A stretch of DNA of 46,698 bases. Origin: Lingula anatina. Its lineage: Eukaryota > Brachiopoda > Lingulata > Lingulida > Lingulidae. Every line of letters starts with the position of its first letter. Position 1 is the first letter of the stretch. The stretch lies in NCBI RefSeq assembly GCF_001039355.2, contig NW_019775555.1:221081-267778 (forward strand). Reading direction: 5' to 3'. Below are positions 10,760 through 20,985 of this stretch, one piece after another. Made by a program: the position numbers and the translations under genes. The notes under the pieces are model-generated. The model ran no database searches and had not been told where the DNA came from. It saw only the letters and a list, made by a program, of their open reading frames with translations.

Positions 10760-11290
10760 CTAGAGGGGATATATCTCGCACAAAGCAGAATAGATGTTGG
10801 TAGTTATGATGGAACTTTATTATGAAGTGTTATATTAAACCCATACAAAGTATTTGTTCTTGTTGGGTGCAGCTTTCCAGCTCTGATGAAGAATTGGAAT
10901 TCCTGTTTACTAAATAATTCCAGATAAAATGTTACGCTATTAAAGAGTCAGTCCTCCTGTTTGAATATAGTGTTTGTGCTGATGTTCTNTGCAGGCAGTG
11001 AAAGACAGCACCAAGAGCAGCACTTTGTCTTATCCATGTGTTGAGAGGAAATATGTCTCACACAAAGCAGAATAGATGTTGGTAGTTATGATGGAACTTT
11101 ATTATGAAGTGTTATATTAAACCCATATAATATATTTGTTCTTTTATGGGTGAAGCTTTCCAACTCTGATGAAGAATTGGAATTCCTATTTACTAAATAT
11201 TTCCAGATAAAATGTTACGCTATTAAAGAGTCAGTCCTCCTATTTGAATATAGTGTTTGTGCTGATGTTCTGTTTGCAGAAACTTTAGCC
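10760..11290 (+). repeat. ~240-bp direct duplication around an array fragment, with one N
   Basis: The segment beginning GAGGGGATATATCTCGCACA (about 10,766) and ending GTGCTGATGTTCT (10,988) recurs from about 11,043 to 11,271 at high identity. Between them, right after a single N at 10,989, sits a 50-bp piece of the 960-bp array (GCAGGCAGTGAAAGACAGCA). The N marks an unresolved base at the junction, so either a real tandem duplication or an assembly fault is possible. Confidence 0.8.
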
Positions 11291-11371
11291 CTCATGCTTG
11301 CACATAAAATATTCCTCAAAGAACTCTCATACCAATATTTGGTTTATTTGATGCTAATTTAACAATAAGAA

Positions 11372-11985
11372 ATCAGTTAACAGATTTTTAAAATCTTGAT
11401 TAATCTGTAGGCTTTACAGGTTGCAAGACGTAACCATGAGACTGTATTATTACATAGTAGTTAGCACATATATTAACTGGATTAATGGACTGAATTAAAA
11501 CAAGTGCTAAGGCAAATACAACCAACAAAAAAGTTCCATGACAAGTATAATCTGACCCGTAATAATGATATTTTTGTTGTATTTAAAAATGGGAGGAAAA
11601 TGATACAGCTTAGTTAATGTAACAGCGGAGTTGAAATTAAGAATCCAGATGAAAATCCAAAATAGCATTTTGCAGTTTGTTTTAATACATTATCCTAGAA
11701 ATACATCTGTGTTGGCTTGCTTGGTGTACTCAACATTCCAAGAACTGTTGTCTTGGTTCAGAAAAGGGTAGAAGATAAATTTTAATTTTACAGTATACAA
11801 GACATAATAATGCTTTTTCCTTCTGGCTTTAAACTGTATGTCAGGTGACATTTGTATAGATGTCTTCAGATGGAAATTTTATTAATGTTGTACAAATATA
11901 AAAGCTTTAAGAAGGCTGGAAGAAAATTTGTCGCATACCATTGCAACATTCACTTAAATATGATTTTTATTTTCAGCCATGGCTG
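11372..11985. other. No gene recognised
   Basis: AT-rich sequence without credible splice pairs or family matches. Short open frames here have no recognisable content. Confidence 0.5.
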
Positions 11986-12315
11986 TACATTGCTGTCACC
12001 TATGCTATTTTCAATTCTTTGGCATGTTAACCGTCTCATTATTGAACTAATTACCTGTTTGTCTGTCATCCACATACCTCAAAAAGCTATGGACCAATTT
12101 TGATGAAATTTTCAGGAACTGTCAGAAGTGGGCCAAAGAACAGATGAATAGTTTTTGGTGGTGATCCGGATCAATAATCAATCAATAATCAATCAATAAT
12201 CAAAAATAAAAAAAAACTTCATCATTATAGAATGAAAATTTAGGGGTGAAACGGCATTGGGTGGAGACTTTGCTGACTTGGCAGAGGTCTGCACTCTCTG
12301 AGTGCTTTTTTTAGC
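11986..12315. mobile_element. Dispersed non-coding repeat
   Basis: It runs from ATGGCTGTACATTGCTGTCACC through AGCTATGGACCAATTTTGATGAAAT and TTTTTGGTGGTGATCCGGAT to GAGGTCTGCACTCTCTGAGTGC. The CAATCAATAATCAAT stretch inside it is a small tandem repeat. Part of it (TTCAATTCTTTGGCATGTTAACCGTCTCATTATTGAACTAAT) recurs in reverse complement at about 30,424-30,470, which shows it is dispersed. I recall similar phrases as common repeats in invertebrate genomes but cannot name the family. The 12,316-13,640 interval that follows shows no gene apart from short AT-rich and GTT repeats. Confidence 0.55.
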
Positions 12316-14067
12316 ATGCATATGTAAACATGGTCTTTTGACATTTTTTGCATCTTCACAATTTTGTTAGTTGTTTATTTTTAAATGATGGTAAATCTGT
12401 TAGCATGTATTGTGAAATAAAGAATGAGATATGGAAGTAAAAAATGCTATTTTGGTTTTTATTTTCCACTCTTTTTTTCTGGTTGCAATTTTTGGCCTCT
12501 TTGCAACCCCACAAATGAAAATATTTGCACTATTTGTTTTGATATTTATTTATAAGAGATAACATTACGTAATTTTAACTAATTAACATTATTTAATGCT
12601 ATATAATATCTAACACCATTCTTTAATAGAGAGACCTTTCAATAAAAGCGGCCGCTACCGGCCAAATTTCAAACACTATATATCTGTGTTTGTCATTTAC
12701 TTATCCTTTGGCTTGGGTTAATATTTAAGTTTAGTTTAGTTTAGTTTATTTCACTGTAACATATGCATCCACTTGTGTGGATGAAAATGACAATATGAAT
12801 ACAATTTTTGTGAACATGCTATTAATGAGAAGACATAAATAAAATTATATCAGTGTAGTTTGTCAGGTTCGTTCCTTTACTGTTTTCAGATCAAGGAAAT
12901 TAGATATTTAAAATTGTTCTATTGATGTATTTTTTATTTGTTTGAATAGAGGTCTGTCCATACTGTAATGCCATACTTGAAATTTTGTTAATTCTTTTGG
13001 AGGTGATGCATTGTTTTTTATGTATGAAGGTATATTAATTTTCATTTTTAGATACTAGTGAAAGTCTTTTTGTTTTTGGTACATGCATGCCAATAGTATG
13101 TATGTTCTTCATTATTTCACTGTAATAAAGGATATTTTGGGGGAAAATATGTATGTTCAATTGTTGCTCTTTTTCTCCCTCTAATCTTTTCCCTTTCACT
13201 TTAATTTTTATAAGAAAAACAAATAATTTTTGTGAAAAAGTGGAATAATAATATATCAATAAGTAGATTTTCCAATTAAAAATATACAAAGGCTAGACAA
13301 AATTCTAATTTCAAGAGGGGAATATTGGTGCGATATATTTTTCAGAAACCTCTTAATCCGCCACTGCGTTTCCATATTGTGTGTACATGTAAGTTGTTGT
13401 TGTTGTTGTTATTGTTGTTATTTACGTTGTGAGTTGTCTGTCGGCGCAACACTCAATAACTTCCTTTTCTTTAACTTGTTTGATTCCGTTATAATCTTTA
13501 TCTGCAGTTAGTGAAAGTGTAAGTCATTTACTTTACAACATCAATTGAAAAGGCTACAAGTTGCCTTAAAATTTTGTCTGAGATCCTCTATGAAGAGGAA
13601 CTGTAGTGGCCAACAAGATTTTTAACTCTGATTTTCTTTTACTGTTTTTGACTGTTATGCGCATTATTTTTTCGCTCGGCTTTCTCCTTTATATTCGCTT
13701 AAAAAGAGAGAGAGAGAGGGTATTCTAATTAAATTCATCCTTGTCGAACACAAATAAATAATAATGCTGTCAAAATTTTAATGCTTTGCCGATATCCATT
13801 TTCAATCACAGTTTTTCTTTTGTTTTTTTTTTGTTTTTTTACCTATATCAAATAATTATGACGAATTGTCGTGACGTCTGAAGCGTGACGTCTGAAGCGC
13901 ATCTCTGAGGCGCGTTTACTAATTATTTTTCACTCGTGGAATGATTGTGTTAGTGCGGAAAATTTCTTTCTCACCAGATGACAACTGAAAACATTGATAA
14001 TATTTTTTGAACCACCATTAAGATTATCAAGGCCATCAAGATCATCATCGTTACAAATCTCTGAACA

Positions 14068-14360
14068 TCACTTCCGGCCAGTCTTATATTACTTCAAGGA
14101 ACCTAATTTGCATATAAGAGAAAAAATGCATTTTTCTTGATTTTGGCCGGTCTTTAATTTTTTCATTATTTTCAAATAGCAATGTCATCTTTTGCTCACA
14201 AATCTGGACACCTTTATTCCAAATGCACTGTTTGTAAATTATGTAATTAGAAATAATTTTTATATCACAGACGTGTATCACGTTTTCACTCCACAGCCAT
14301 AAAACTCGTCGATAGCTGCATGGGTATAAAAATAGGTCAATTGCCTGTATAAAATTCCCA
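14068..14360 (+). promoter_or_regulatory. Conserved TATA promoter, block A
   Basis: TATAAAAATA at 14325-14334 lies 91 bp before the shared ATG. Upstream are ATCACTTCCGGCCAG (ETS-type CTTCCGG at 14071-14077) and CTAATTTGCATATAAG (octamer ATTTGCAT, about 14,106-14,113). All are unchanged in block B at the same spacing. Identity here looks higher than in the following reading frame, which argues for a kept regulatory role. Also, TGACGTCTGAAG is doubled at 13,871-13,898 here but not in block B. Confidence 0.55.
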
Positions 14361-14415
14361 TACGATTATTGATTTTTTAGTGTGGACCGTTTTAGGGGGG
14401 AGACACAAGTGGGAG

Positions 14416-14686
14416 ATGTATCAAGATACCAACAAAATATTTTGGTTACATGGGGTTACTGAAAGTCAGAGTATATTGCAAACTTTTAAAGAAAAGAGTA
14501 AAACTAGTCCACATCTCCAGCTTCATCATGTAGAACTTTATAGATGCCACGGTCCCTCTATATTTCATCTGACTCTCCCTAAAATTTTTCAGACCGCGTT
14601 AACTGTTCACATCCCGGGAACCGCGAAGCATCCAGCGAGGTAGCAGACGCTGAGCCCTGTAGACGGCACATTGCATTCACAAGAGG
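14416..14686 (+). pseudogene. Block A candidate first coding exon, with in-frame stop
   Basis: The frame opens MYQDTNKIFWLHGVTE and is the counterpart of the block B exon at 40,490. It lies 91 bp after the TATA box and would end at AAGAGGGG|GTAAAGG. A TAG at about 14,641 interrupts it where block B has TGG. No protein family is recognised. Most differences from block B change the amino acid, so the frame may be decaying in this copy or may never have been under strong protein-level selection. Confidence 0.35.
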
Positions 14687-15358
14687 GGGTAAAGGTTTTT
14701 TTAGGGAAATGCTGTATTTTATTACATCTGACGAATTACGTGGTAAAGGAAAGGTGTTTTTTACATATTTGAATTTATATTGACTAAGTGCAATGAGAGA
14801 CACCAATTCACTGTATTTCTTCTCAAAATTGACAGGTTAAAAAAAAAAAGAGCAGAAGGAGATTACCTATCTCCCCTATGAATCCTTACATGGCATATCC
14901 TATTCGTGAACTTTTGATCTACTTTAGTTTTCACACTCCTACACACGCTGAGTTTGTATGGTATTATTAGAAAATAGAAAAGGGGCGTATTGATGGGAGG
15001 GGATGGGGGAGAATTCTAATGTGACTTTTCATGATATGGTATTTCTATTTTGATAATGCTACATCTATAGCATATATTTTGGGTTCATGCACAGTACTAC
15101 ACACAGCTAGATTATTTGACCGAAGTCTGTTGTTTTATACGTTTTTTTTTTTTGTTATACAATAAAATATTTTATTTTAAAAGATAGACCTGGATTAAGA
15201 GCTTTGGCAACGGGGAAGAGTAGTTTTGCTGGTCTGCACATTCCGCGCTTTATTATAATTTTGATCTGATTCGTTTATTTTATGATGATTTACTTAGGAC
15301 AAACAATGAACCGATGTACAACTTCAATGATTGGATTTGGCTATCCCCCTGTTCGAGC

Positions 15359-15424
15359 CTGTGTGTGCGCGAGCGCGCGCGAGCGCGCGTGTGTGTGTGT
15401 GTGTGCGCGCGAGCGTGTGTGTGT
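15359..15424. repeat. GT/GC alternating purine-pyrimidine tract
   Basis: GTGTGTGCGCGAGCGCGCGC and what follows alternate purine and pyrimidine over about 65 bp, rich in CG and TG steps. Such tracts can adopt Z-DNA under supercoiling. It is absent from block B. Confidence 0.85.
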
Positions 15425-15425
15425 T

Positions 15426-17285
15426 TAGTGTATGTGTAGGGGAGGGTGTATGTCGTTTTCACGCAGTCCTGCCATACATTGATAAGGTACCAACATTATT
15501 TTAAAAATCAATTGTAAGTCAAGGGTGTGTATATTCTCTTTTCATTTTTATTTGCTTGAAGCTGTATTTGTCGTTCAGATTCCATCTTTAATTAAAAATA
15601 TTTTGCCTTTGTCATTTTCATTAATTTTTCTTGCATTAATTCTGAAAAGTAATTTTTTTATTTTTAGGTAACAATTGCTTTTTTATAGATAGAGCCATCC
15701 AGATTTGTTCATGATTCCCTAAAATAGTGACAATACCGCTAACAAGAATGCCTTAATTAAACCCGTTCTCTAGCGCGATGTTTCCTACGTAAGAACTCCT
15801 ATTTACGATTTTGATATGCACTGTTCGAACTTCGTCGCTTCGGACTGCGACTAAAGTATGATAGTGATGAAGACGTATGTGCCGAGATTTAACGTAAATG
15901 CGAAATGATAATAGATAAAAGAATATCCAGCTTTAATTTCAGTTTATTTTCCATGAAAGTTGTCTGATATCTTATTGATTCATGTGCCGATGTATGTTTG
16001 CAATATCTACTTTATGTAGGAGTGGTAGCAGCAACAGTTCACAATTCACTGCCAGAGACTTTTTGCTTGCCTTGCTTGTATCTGTAATAAAAAGTACAAG
16101 CTTAAAGCGCAGATAATTGGTAGCTATGTACAGTAATAGAACTAATAGTAATTAAAAGTGAAAACGATAGAAAAAACGCCCTTAAAGCTCGCATCAAGAA
16201 CCATCACAGTAATCTCCATTTTAAAAGAATTCATACGCGACACAAGACAAAGACAATTGTCGAGCACAAGTTCATAAAAGTATTAGACACTTAAAAAAGG
16301 ACTTTACAGAGACAATGAATAGCTCAACGAATATTATTCTTGTTTTATTATTATGTAATCTTCAAGACGTTAACCTTTATCACGCACTTCTAACTTCGTG
16401 TCCCATTTACATGCATCATACGCCACTTATACCAGTAGTTTGCTTGTTTATTTTGTTTTGGTACCTGAAGAAGGTTCACAAGCCAAAAGCTTGGGCATTT
16501 TTTTTTATCTCTTCAGAGTTAATCTTTACAGATGCGTTTTCAATATATATTTTTCGTAAAGATACGGAAGATGCTGTCGAATGAAAAAATTTCAAAAAGT
16601 TTCATTTATCAGTCATAACAGTTAATTATCATAAAAGAGGTTTAATTGTTATCTGATTCTGGTCCGAGGATCAGCTGATTGTGAATTCGGCCAGAGACAA
16701 CCGGAGAGAGAGAGAGAAAGAGAGAGTACACTCTACCAAAGTCACAGATGGAGTTTTCACTAGATATTCACAGATATGTATAAAATGTAAGGGTGTCTTT
16801 CACATTTTTTAAAAGAAAGATTCCTGTTTGTGATTTGAGCGCAAAGGACGATCGCGTTTGTTACGTTATGTAAAAGCAGTAGGCCCTATTGACGACAGTT
16901 ATCATCTGAGTCCTCAAAGGGGTCGAACTCCCAACACGGTCGGAGGTGGTTCGTCGGAGGTACGTTGTGTAGATTAATAATAATAACATTTTGTCTCTCT
17001 CGCTCTTCCTTTGGTGAGTCTTTCGATGCACACGAAAATCACTGCATAAGTTAGCTTAGCACCTGTGCTAATCATATTTTTAACAAACACGAAATTCAGA
17101 CTCATTTTTAGACCTTCGTTACTGACGCTCGCAACACCATCTCACATTTGCCTTTAAGTTTATTTTCAATGAAGTAGAAAAATAAGGTACTTGTTTGGAA
17201 GCAAGTAAAATGTCTAAAGTCTCAGAAAATGTTTAGAAATTTTATCTTTAATAACGCAATAAATAGCCTGCAGCTACTTTTAAAA
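15426..17285. other. Block A-specific interval, no gene recognised
   Basis: About 1.9 kb without a counterpart in block B. An 89-codon frame at 16,315-16,584 begins MNSSTNIILVLLLCN and is hydrophobic, but it has no recognisable family and no clear splice context. A GA-rich run lies at about 16,700-16,730. Confidence 0.5.
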
Positions 17286-17379
17286 GATGGCGTATTTTTG
17301 TTCCAGATCATTAATTTTAGTTGCTTTAATGTTTTGAAATATTTTAGACATCAATTAAATTTTCATTTTAGTTGAGACA

Positions 17380-17640
17380 ATGACTGAAAGCCCCGTTGGG
17401 TATTTTCCTTACCCGTAACACCCCATTCCTGTGAATCGTGAATTGCGGGTTTCTATCCTTCGTCCTTAGTGGAACGAAGTCATTATACTCGATGATAGTT
17501 ATTTTCAGCTCGCCAGACTAGCATTTTCAACGAGATACGAATAAAGTTTTTATTAATTTATGTGATTTGATGATTTTATTTCCTGTGGCCGTGAACTGTA
17601 ATCACTCCCCCCCTCCCCCTTCCAGCGGGCCCTCATGATT
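17380..17640 (+). repeat. Segmental duplication block A, distal part
   Basis: From GTTGGGTATTTT through CATTCCTGTGAATCG, GATACGAATAAAGTTTT and CGTGAACTGTAATCACTCCCC it matches 42,310-42,590 in the same order. In the right-hand unit this segment lies directly beside the 3' end of the CBM20 gene; here no CBM20 3' exon follows. Confidence 0.8.
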
Positions 17641-18180
17641 AGCTGGACGATATGTTAATAGGGCACAGTCATATGTTTTACACGAAACACGACAAAGTTG
17701 CATTCTCTTAAAAAACCATTTGCAAAAGCTTCGTTACCAGGAATTGAGAAAATATAGGCCTTCTTGGAACTGAGTGAAAAATTTAGACGTTTTGAAAAAT
17801 AAATTAACTCGCATCTAATAGGCCTATGAGCTTACTAGTCTCTAGCGCAGTCTATAAAAGTAAAATACAGGTAGCCCTACTAGTTGCTGTGCAGGCAAAA
17901 ATTGACTTTAGAATACTTTCAAGTACGTTTATTATACTTTTAATGATAATTACTCTAAATGCGAAGGTTTTATATAAGGTGATATTAAATGCTCCATTTG
18001 CTCAAATTGAACGTTGTGTTACATGTAGCAGTGTTGAGAACCAGTAAAGGTTGAAGCAAAAAGAAAACATATAAAATAAAAATAAAAAAGAATTTATAAT
18101 TACCTTTTTGTAATAATTTATTCTCAATCAATAATCAATAATATCATATCTAAACAAAAAATCAAAAGATATAATAACTT
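17640..18180. other. No gene recognised
   Basis: Sequence after block A, where the right-hand unit would have the CBM20 gene. None of the CBM20 linker or terminal exons was found. Confidence 0.5.
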
Positions 18181-18189
18181 GGACGCAGA

Positions 18190-18448
18190 GTAAAACTGCG
18201 GCGCGCTTCGTGTGACCGGATGTGCCGAGATGTGACCCAGTATTCACTGCGGGTTTTCGTTGACCTACTTAGTCGGGCTTAGTTCTGCGCAGCGGGAACA
18301 TTTTTACACGTTTGTATGAAATAGCTTTATACCAAGGACAAGACATATTTATGAGCTACCATTCAAGTTTCATCTGAAGCAGTAAGACATTCCACGGTTT
18401 TGGCATCCTTTTAAATGCATGCAAAGACATTCTTGATGACAGAAGGGT
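18190..18448 (+). promoter_or_regulatory. Candidate promoter and first exon ending in a GTGAGT donor
   Basis: A locally GC-rich, CpG-containing stretch (CTGCGGCGCGCTTCG, GTGACCGGATG, CTGCGCAGCGGG) is followed by ATGCATGCAAAGACATTC in an open frame and the consensus donor ACAGAAGG|GTGAGTAC at about 18,448/18,449. The frame is only about 11 codons, so no product can be named. This is a plausible transcription start on the plus strand; the downstream partner exon is not identified. Confidence 0.3.
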
Positions 18449-18449
18449 G

Positions 18450-19034
18450 AGTACTTTTTTGTAGCGATCTGGTACCGGTATGACAATCAATTTTATTCAA
18501 TCTGACTTAATGGGTTAATTTTCATTTATTCCACTAGTAAATGGCTGTGGTTCATCTTCGTCTCTTCTGGCAGTGTTCTGTAATATAGAAATTTTGTATT
18601 AAAGCATATGTTTAATAGAAAAATGATCATATTATAATACAATATTATAACACTATTTATCAACAAGTGTAAACCTTAATGGAGTAAGAGTTAAAGACTG
18701 TGTTATATATGCGCTTATGTTATTTTAAGAAATTTGCATTTTGAAGTTGGGGCATTTTAGGGTTTGACACGATCTTCTGTCAGACATAAGTAAAAAACTA
18801 ACATTTATTTATTGTAAGTCGATTTTTAACAGTTTCAATTGTGCAGCTGCTGTATGGTGGTCATTTCCTCCTCATTTTCTACTACCTTTCTCCACTCTCC
18901 CCACACCGTTTTTTTTTTTTTTTTTTACCAACTTCTACATTAGTTGGTGTTCTTTCTCTTTGATAGTACAAAATACCCTCTTCAAGCTGCATAAGAAGAC
19001 CATATGCAAACTTTACTGCATGAAATGTGTACAA
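18450..19034. other. No gene recognised
   Basis: AT-rich intron-like sequence with a T-run at about 18,909-18,926. Confidence 0.5.
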
Positions 19035-19378
19035 TATATTTAAAGGGATAATAACTCTTCGTATGAAATCTGTATTTCACAATAAAAACATTGTGAGTGA
19101 CTCATAAAAATATAATATATTCTGTTTTCCCACAAAAACGGCTGTTATAGCTATTATTCTGATATCTGAGCTTGTCTTTAGACCACGTGACCTCCATTGA
19201 TGGCTATACTCTGTTAAAATCTCTTAAGAGATTTTAACAAAAAACCAAACTTTTTATAAAAAAACCAGGGACTAACTTTGAATGTAAAAATGGATTCATT
19301 AACCATTGGTAAGTATGGAAAAATTGTTGTTTACTCCAGGAAAATTCATTTTTTGGCCGAAACGAAGAGTTATTATCA
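19035..19378 (+). pseudogene. Inverted fragment of the CBM20 gene: promoter, exon 1 and start of intron 1
   Basis: Reverse complement of the left copy's 775-1160. It includes the CACGTG E-box (CCACGTGACC), the 5' UTR, and exon 1 ending at 19308, with ATG at 19290-19292 encoding MDSLTI and the same ATTG|GTAAGTATGG donor. Similarity ends at TTATTATCAC in intron 1. No CBM20 exon 2 or 3 follows on the plus strand, so it is an orphan first exon. It lies where a middle-unit CBM20 gene would be expected, but in the opposite orientation. Confidence 0.85.
19213..19238. repeat. 26-bp perfect palindrome
   Basis: GTTAAAATCTCTT is followed by its exact reverse complement. It replaces sequence present in the two other copies of the CBM20 5' flank, so it is specific to this fragment. 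Confidence 0.85.
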
Positions 19379-19784
19379 CTTTAATATCAAACAACAGATA
19401 CAAGCTTATTGCAGCTTTAATAAAATGTTCCTTATTTCTAACATATGTGATAGTGTGTCGAGAAAAAAAATATAGGATTAACTTTGACAACTGTTGATTT
19501 AGCAGTTAGTCATATCACTGACAGTGATACAGTGATTGTCTATCCACAAATATAAATACTGGAAAGCCAAAAAAAAAAAAAAAGAAATTTTAAAAGTTTG
19601 GGACATTTCTTCATGTTGGATTTGGTGATAGACCAAAATTCTAAATAAATAATATTTAAAATAGAAATAAATACTTGTGCTGGTACACTGTACCTAGTAA
19701 CAAACTGGTGCTAAGGTGCTGTATTGCTTCCTGCAATAGAATGCACAATGATGCAATAAGTGCTACTGATATTGAAATACACAT

Positions 19785-19827
<43 letters not shown>

Positions 19828-19890
19828 CACATGTATATATATATGTGTGTATATATATGTATATATATACACATATATATACATGTGTAT
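19785..19890. repeat. TA/CATA dinucleotide-rich microsatellite
   Basis: TATA runs interspersed with CATATACA and GTGTATA. Open frames over it on both strands are artefacts of the repeat. Confidence 0.95.
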
Positions 19891-20177
19891 AATGCATGAC
19901 AAGTGATACATATACGTGCTGCTGCAGGTGCATCAGTGTATCTATAAAATGATATATACATAAATAATGAATGATAATCAAATAAATAAATGAATATTGT
20001 AAATATTGATGGTAACTTTCATATTTCCGATGAACTCCCAGATCAGGAGGAGGAGAGGGGCTTCAGGGAAATATGAATTTTTCTTTTTAAATTCAGTGCC
20101 AAGAAGTTTTCATAGTTTTTTAGAATTGCCCAAAGTTAAAGAAGTTTCATCATGTATATATATATTTCCAGATCCCT

Positions 20178-20985
20178 GGTTACTCCCTTTTATATAAGGA
20201 AGTACCATTTTTAGTTGTGATTTTTAAAATGTGAGCTGCTTCCACCCCTCTGTGCCCCTCCAGAACCTCTGCAGTTTCATAGATTGTAAAGGGTGTAGAA
20301 AGGGTTCCTTTTTTTCAAGCAAAATAGGAAGCATCAGATTCCAAAAAATGTTTAGAGTCAGGTACTGCCCTAAGTGCTGCTAGTTGGTTTTTATTAAAGG
20401 TGGCAGCAACACGAGTAAAACCAAAAAGGGTGTTTGGTTGCTGCTTTCCCCAAATTTCATTAAGCTACTATGTGCCTGTAAAGGAGTGAAAATGAATCCT
20501 CTGGGACTGCAGAACGCCACACAGTTTCAGGTGAAACAAAAGTGACCTTATTATGGAGAACTCCAGAATCTCCCCTCACTCCCCTACAGTGCACAACCAG
20601 GACATGCCTGGCCTCTAGAAAAGGCAGCAGTCTGTGAAGCAACTCAACCTGATCCTGCCATTTAGACATGGCTTCAGTGTGGTCGAAACCTACCTCACCA
20701 AAAGCTTTTACTAGCAGCATCTTAACCAACTCTGCGAAAGTCCAGATTGCCCTGAGAAAGCTTGCTGGCCAGCCTAGGGTGAAAACCAATAGCTACATAC
20801 TCGTCCCCAGACAAAGTGGAAAGATACCCCTTAGTGGAATATGTCTTGGGATCGCAGTAAATAGCTACAATCCCCACCAACTCTACCTCTTTCACAGAGC
20901 AAACAGGAAGCAAACCCTTAAGACCCTCTAACTTGCCAGAGTATGGAAGACCAAAGGCAGCCAGGGTCCTTTCTGAAATTCAGAT
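20178..20985 (-). pseudogene. TatD-family DNase domain (TATDN2-like), frameshifted
   Basis: Reading the minus strand downward, pieces in changing frames line up with a TatD metal-dependent DNase. They are: VGIVAIYCDP; GDEYVAIGFHPRLAS (AVGIHP-type metal site); after a frameshift near 20,730, AFGEVGFDHTEAMSKWQDQ (the GE.GLDY catalytic region); LVVHCRG (the HxR-type site); after another frameshift near 20,450-20,560, NTLFGFTRVAATF; LRAVPDSKHFLESDASYF (the LLETDAPY motif); and finally AAHILKITTKNGTSLY, the usual end of the fold. The leading FDSHCHLD-type strand is absent. TatD proteins are 3'-5' DNases. Multiple frameshifts make this copy inactive. It lies directly downstream of a Gypsy-like retropepsin and linker on the same strand, in place of reverse transcriptase. 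Confidence 0.75.

Larger units (their letters stand above)
13640..15235 (+). repeat. Segmental duplication block A, proximal part
   Basis: Matches 39,770-41,270 in the same orientation over its whole length with small indels. The match starts near TTCGCTTAAAA, includes a TATA promoter and candidate first exon, and ends near GATAGACCTG (about 15,190) and GGGGAAGAGTAG. A second matching stretch follows at 17,380-17,630 (see 42,310-42,590). Confidence 0.88.

Noticed and set aside
12648-12664. NotI-type GCGGCCGC next to CTACCGGCC as possible vector sequence
   Set aside because: Only one short GC-rich stretch, with genomic-looking AT-rich flanks on both sides and no further vector sequence.
16905-16945. 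tRNA-like B box (GGGGTCGAACTCCC)
   Set aside because: No A box at the right distance and no acceptor or anticodon stem could be folded.
19656-19981. Several frames rich in Tyr and Ile on both strands
   Set aside because: They are translations of the TA-rich microsatellite.
20460-20931. Plus-strand frames in the 20.4-20.9 kb region
   Set aside because: They are antisense to the TatD domain, which has consistent family motifs on the minus strand.
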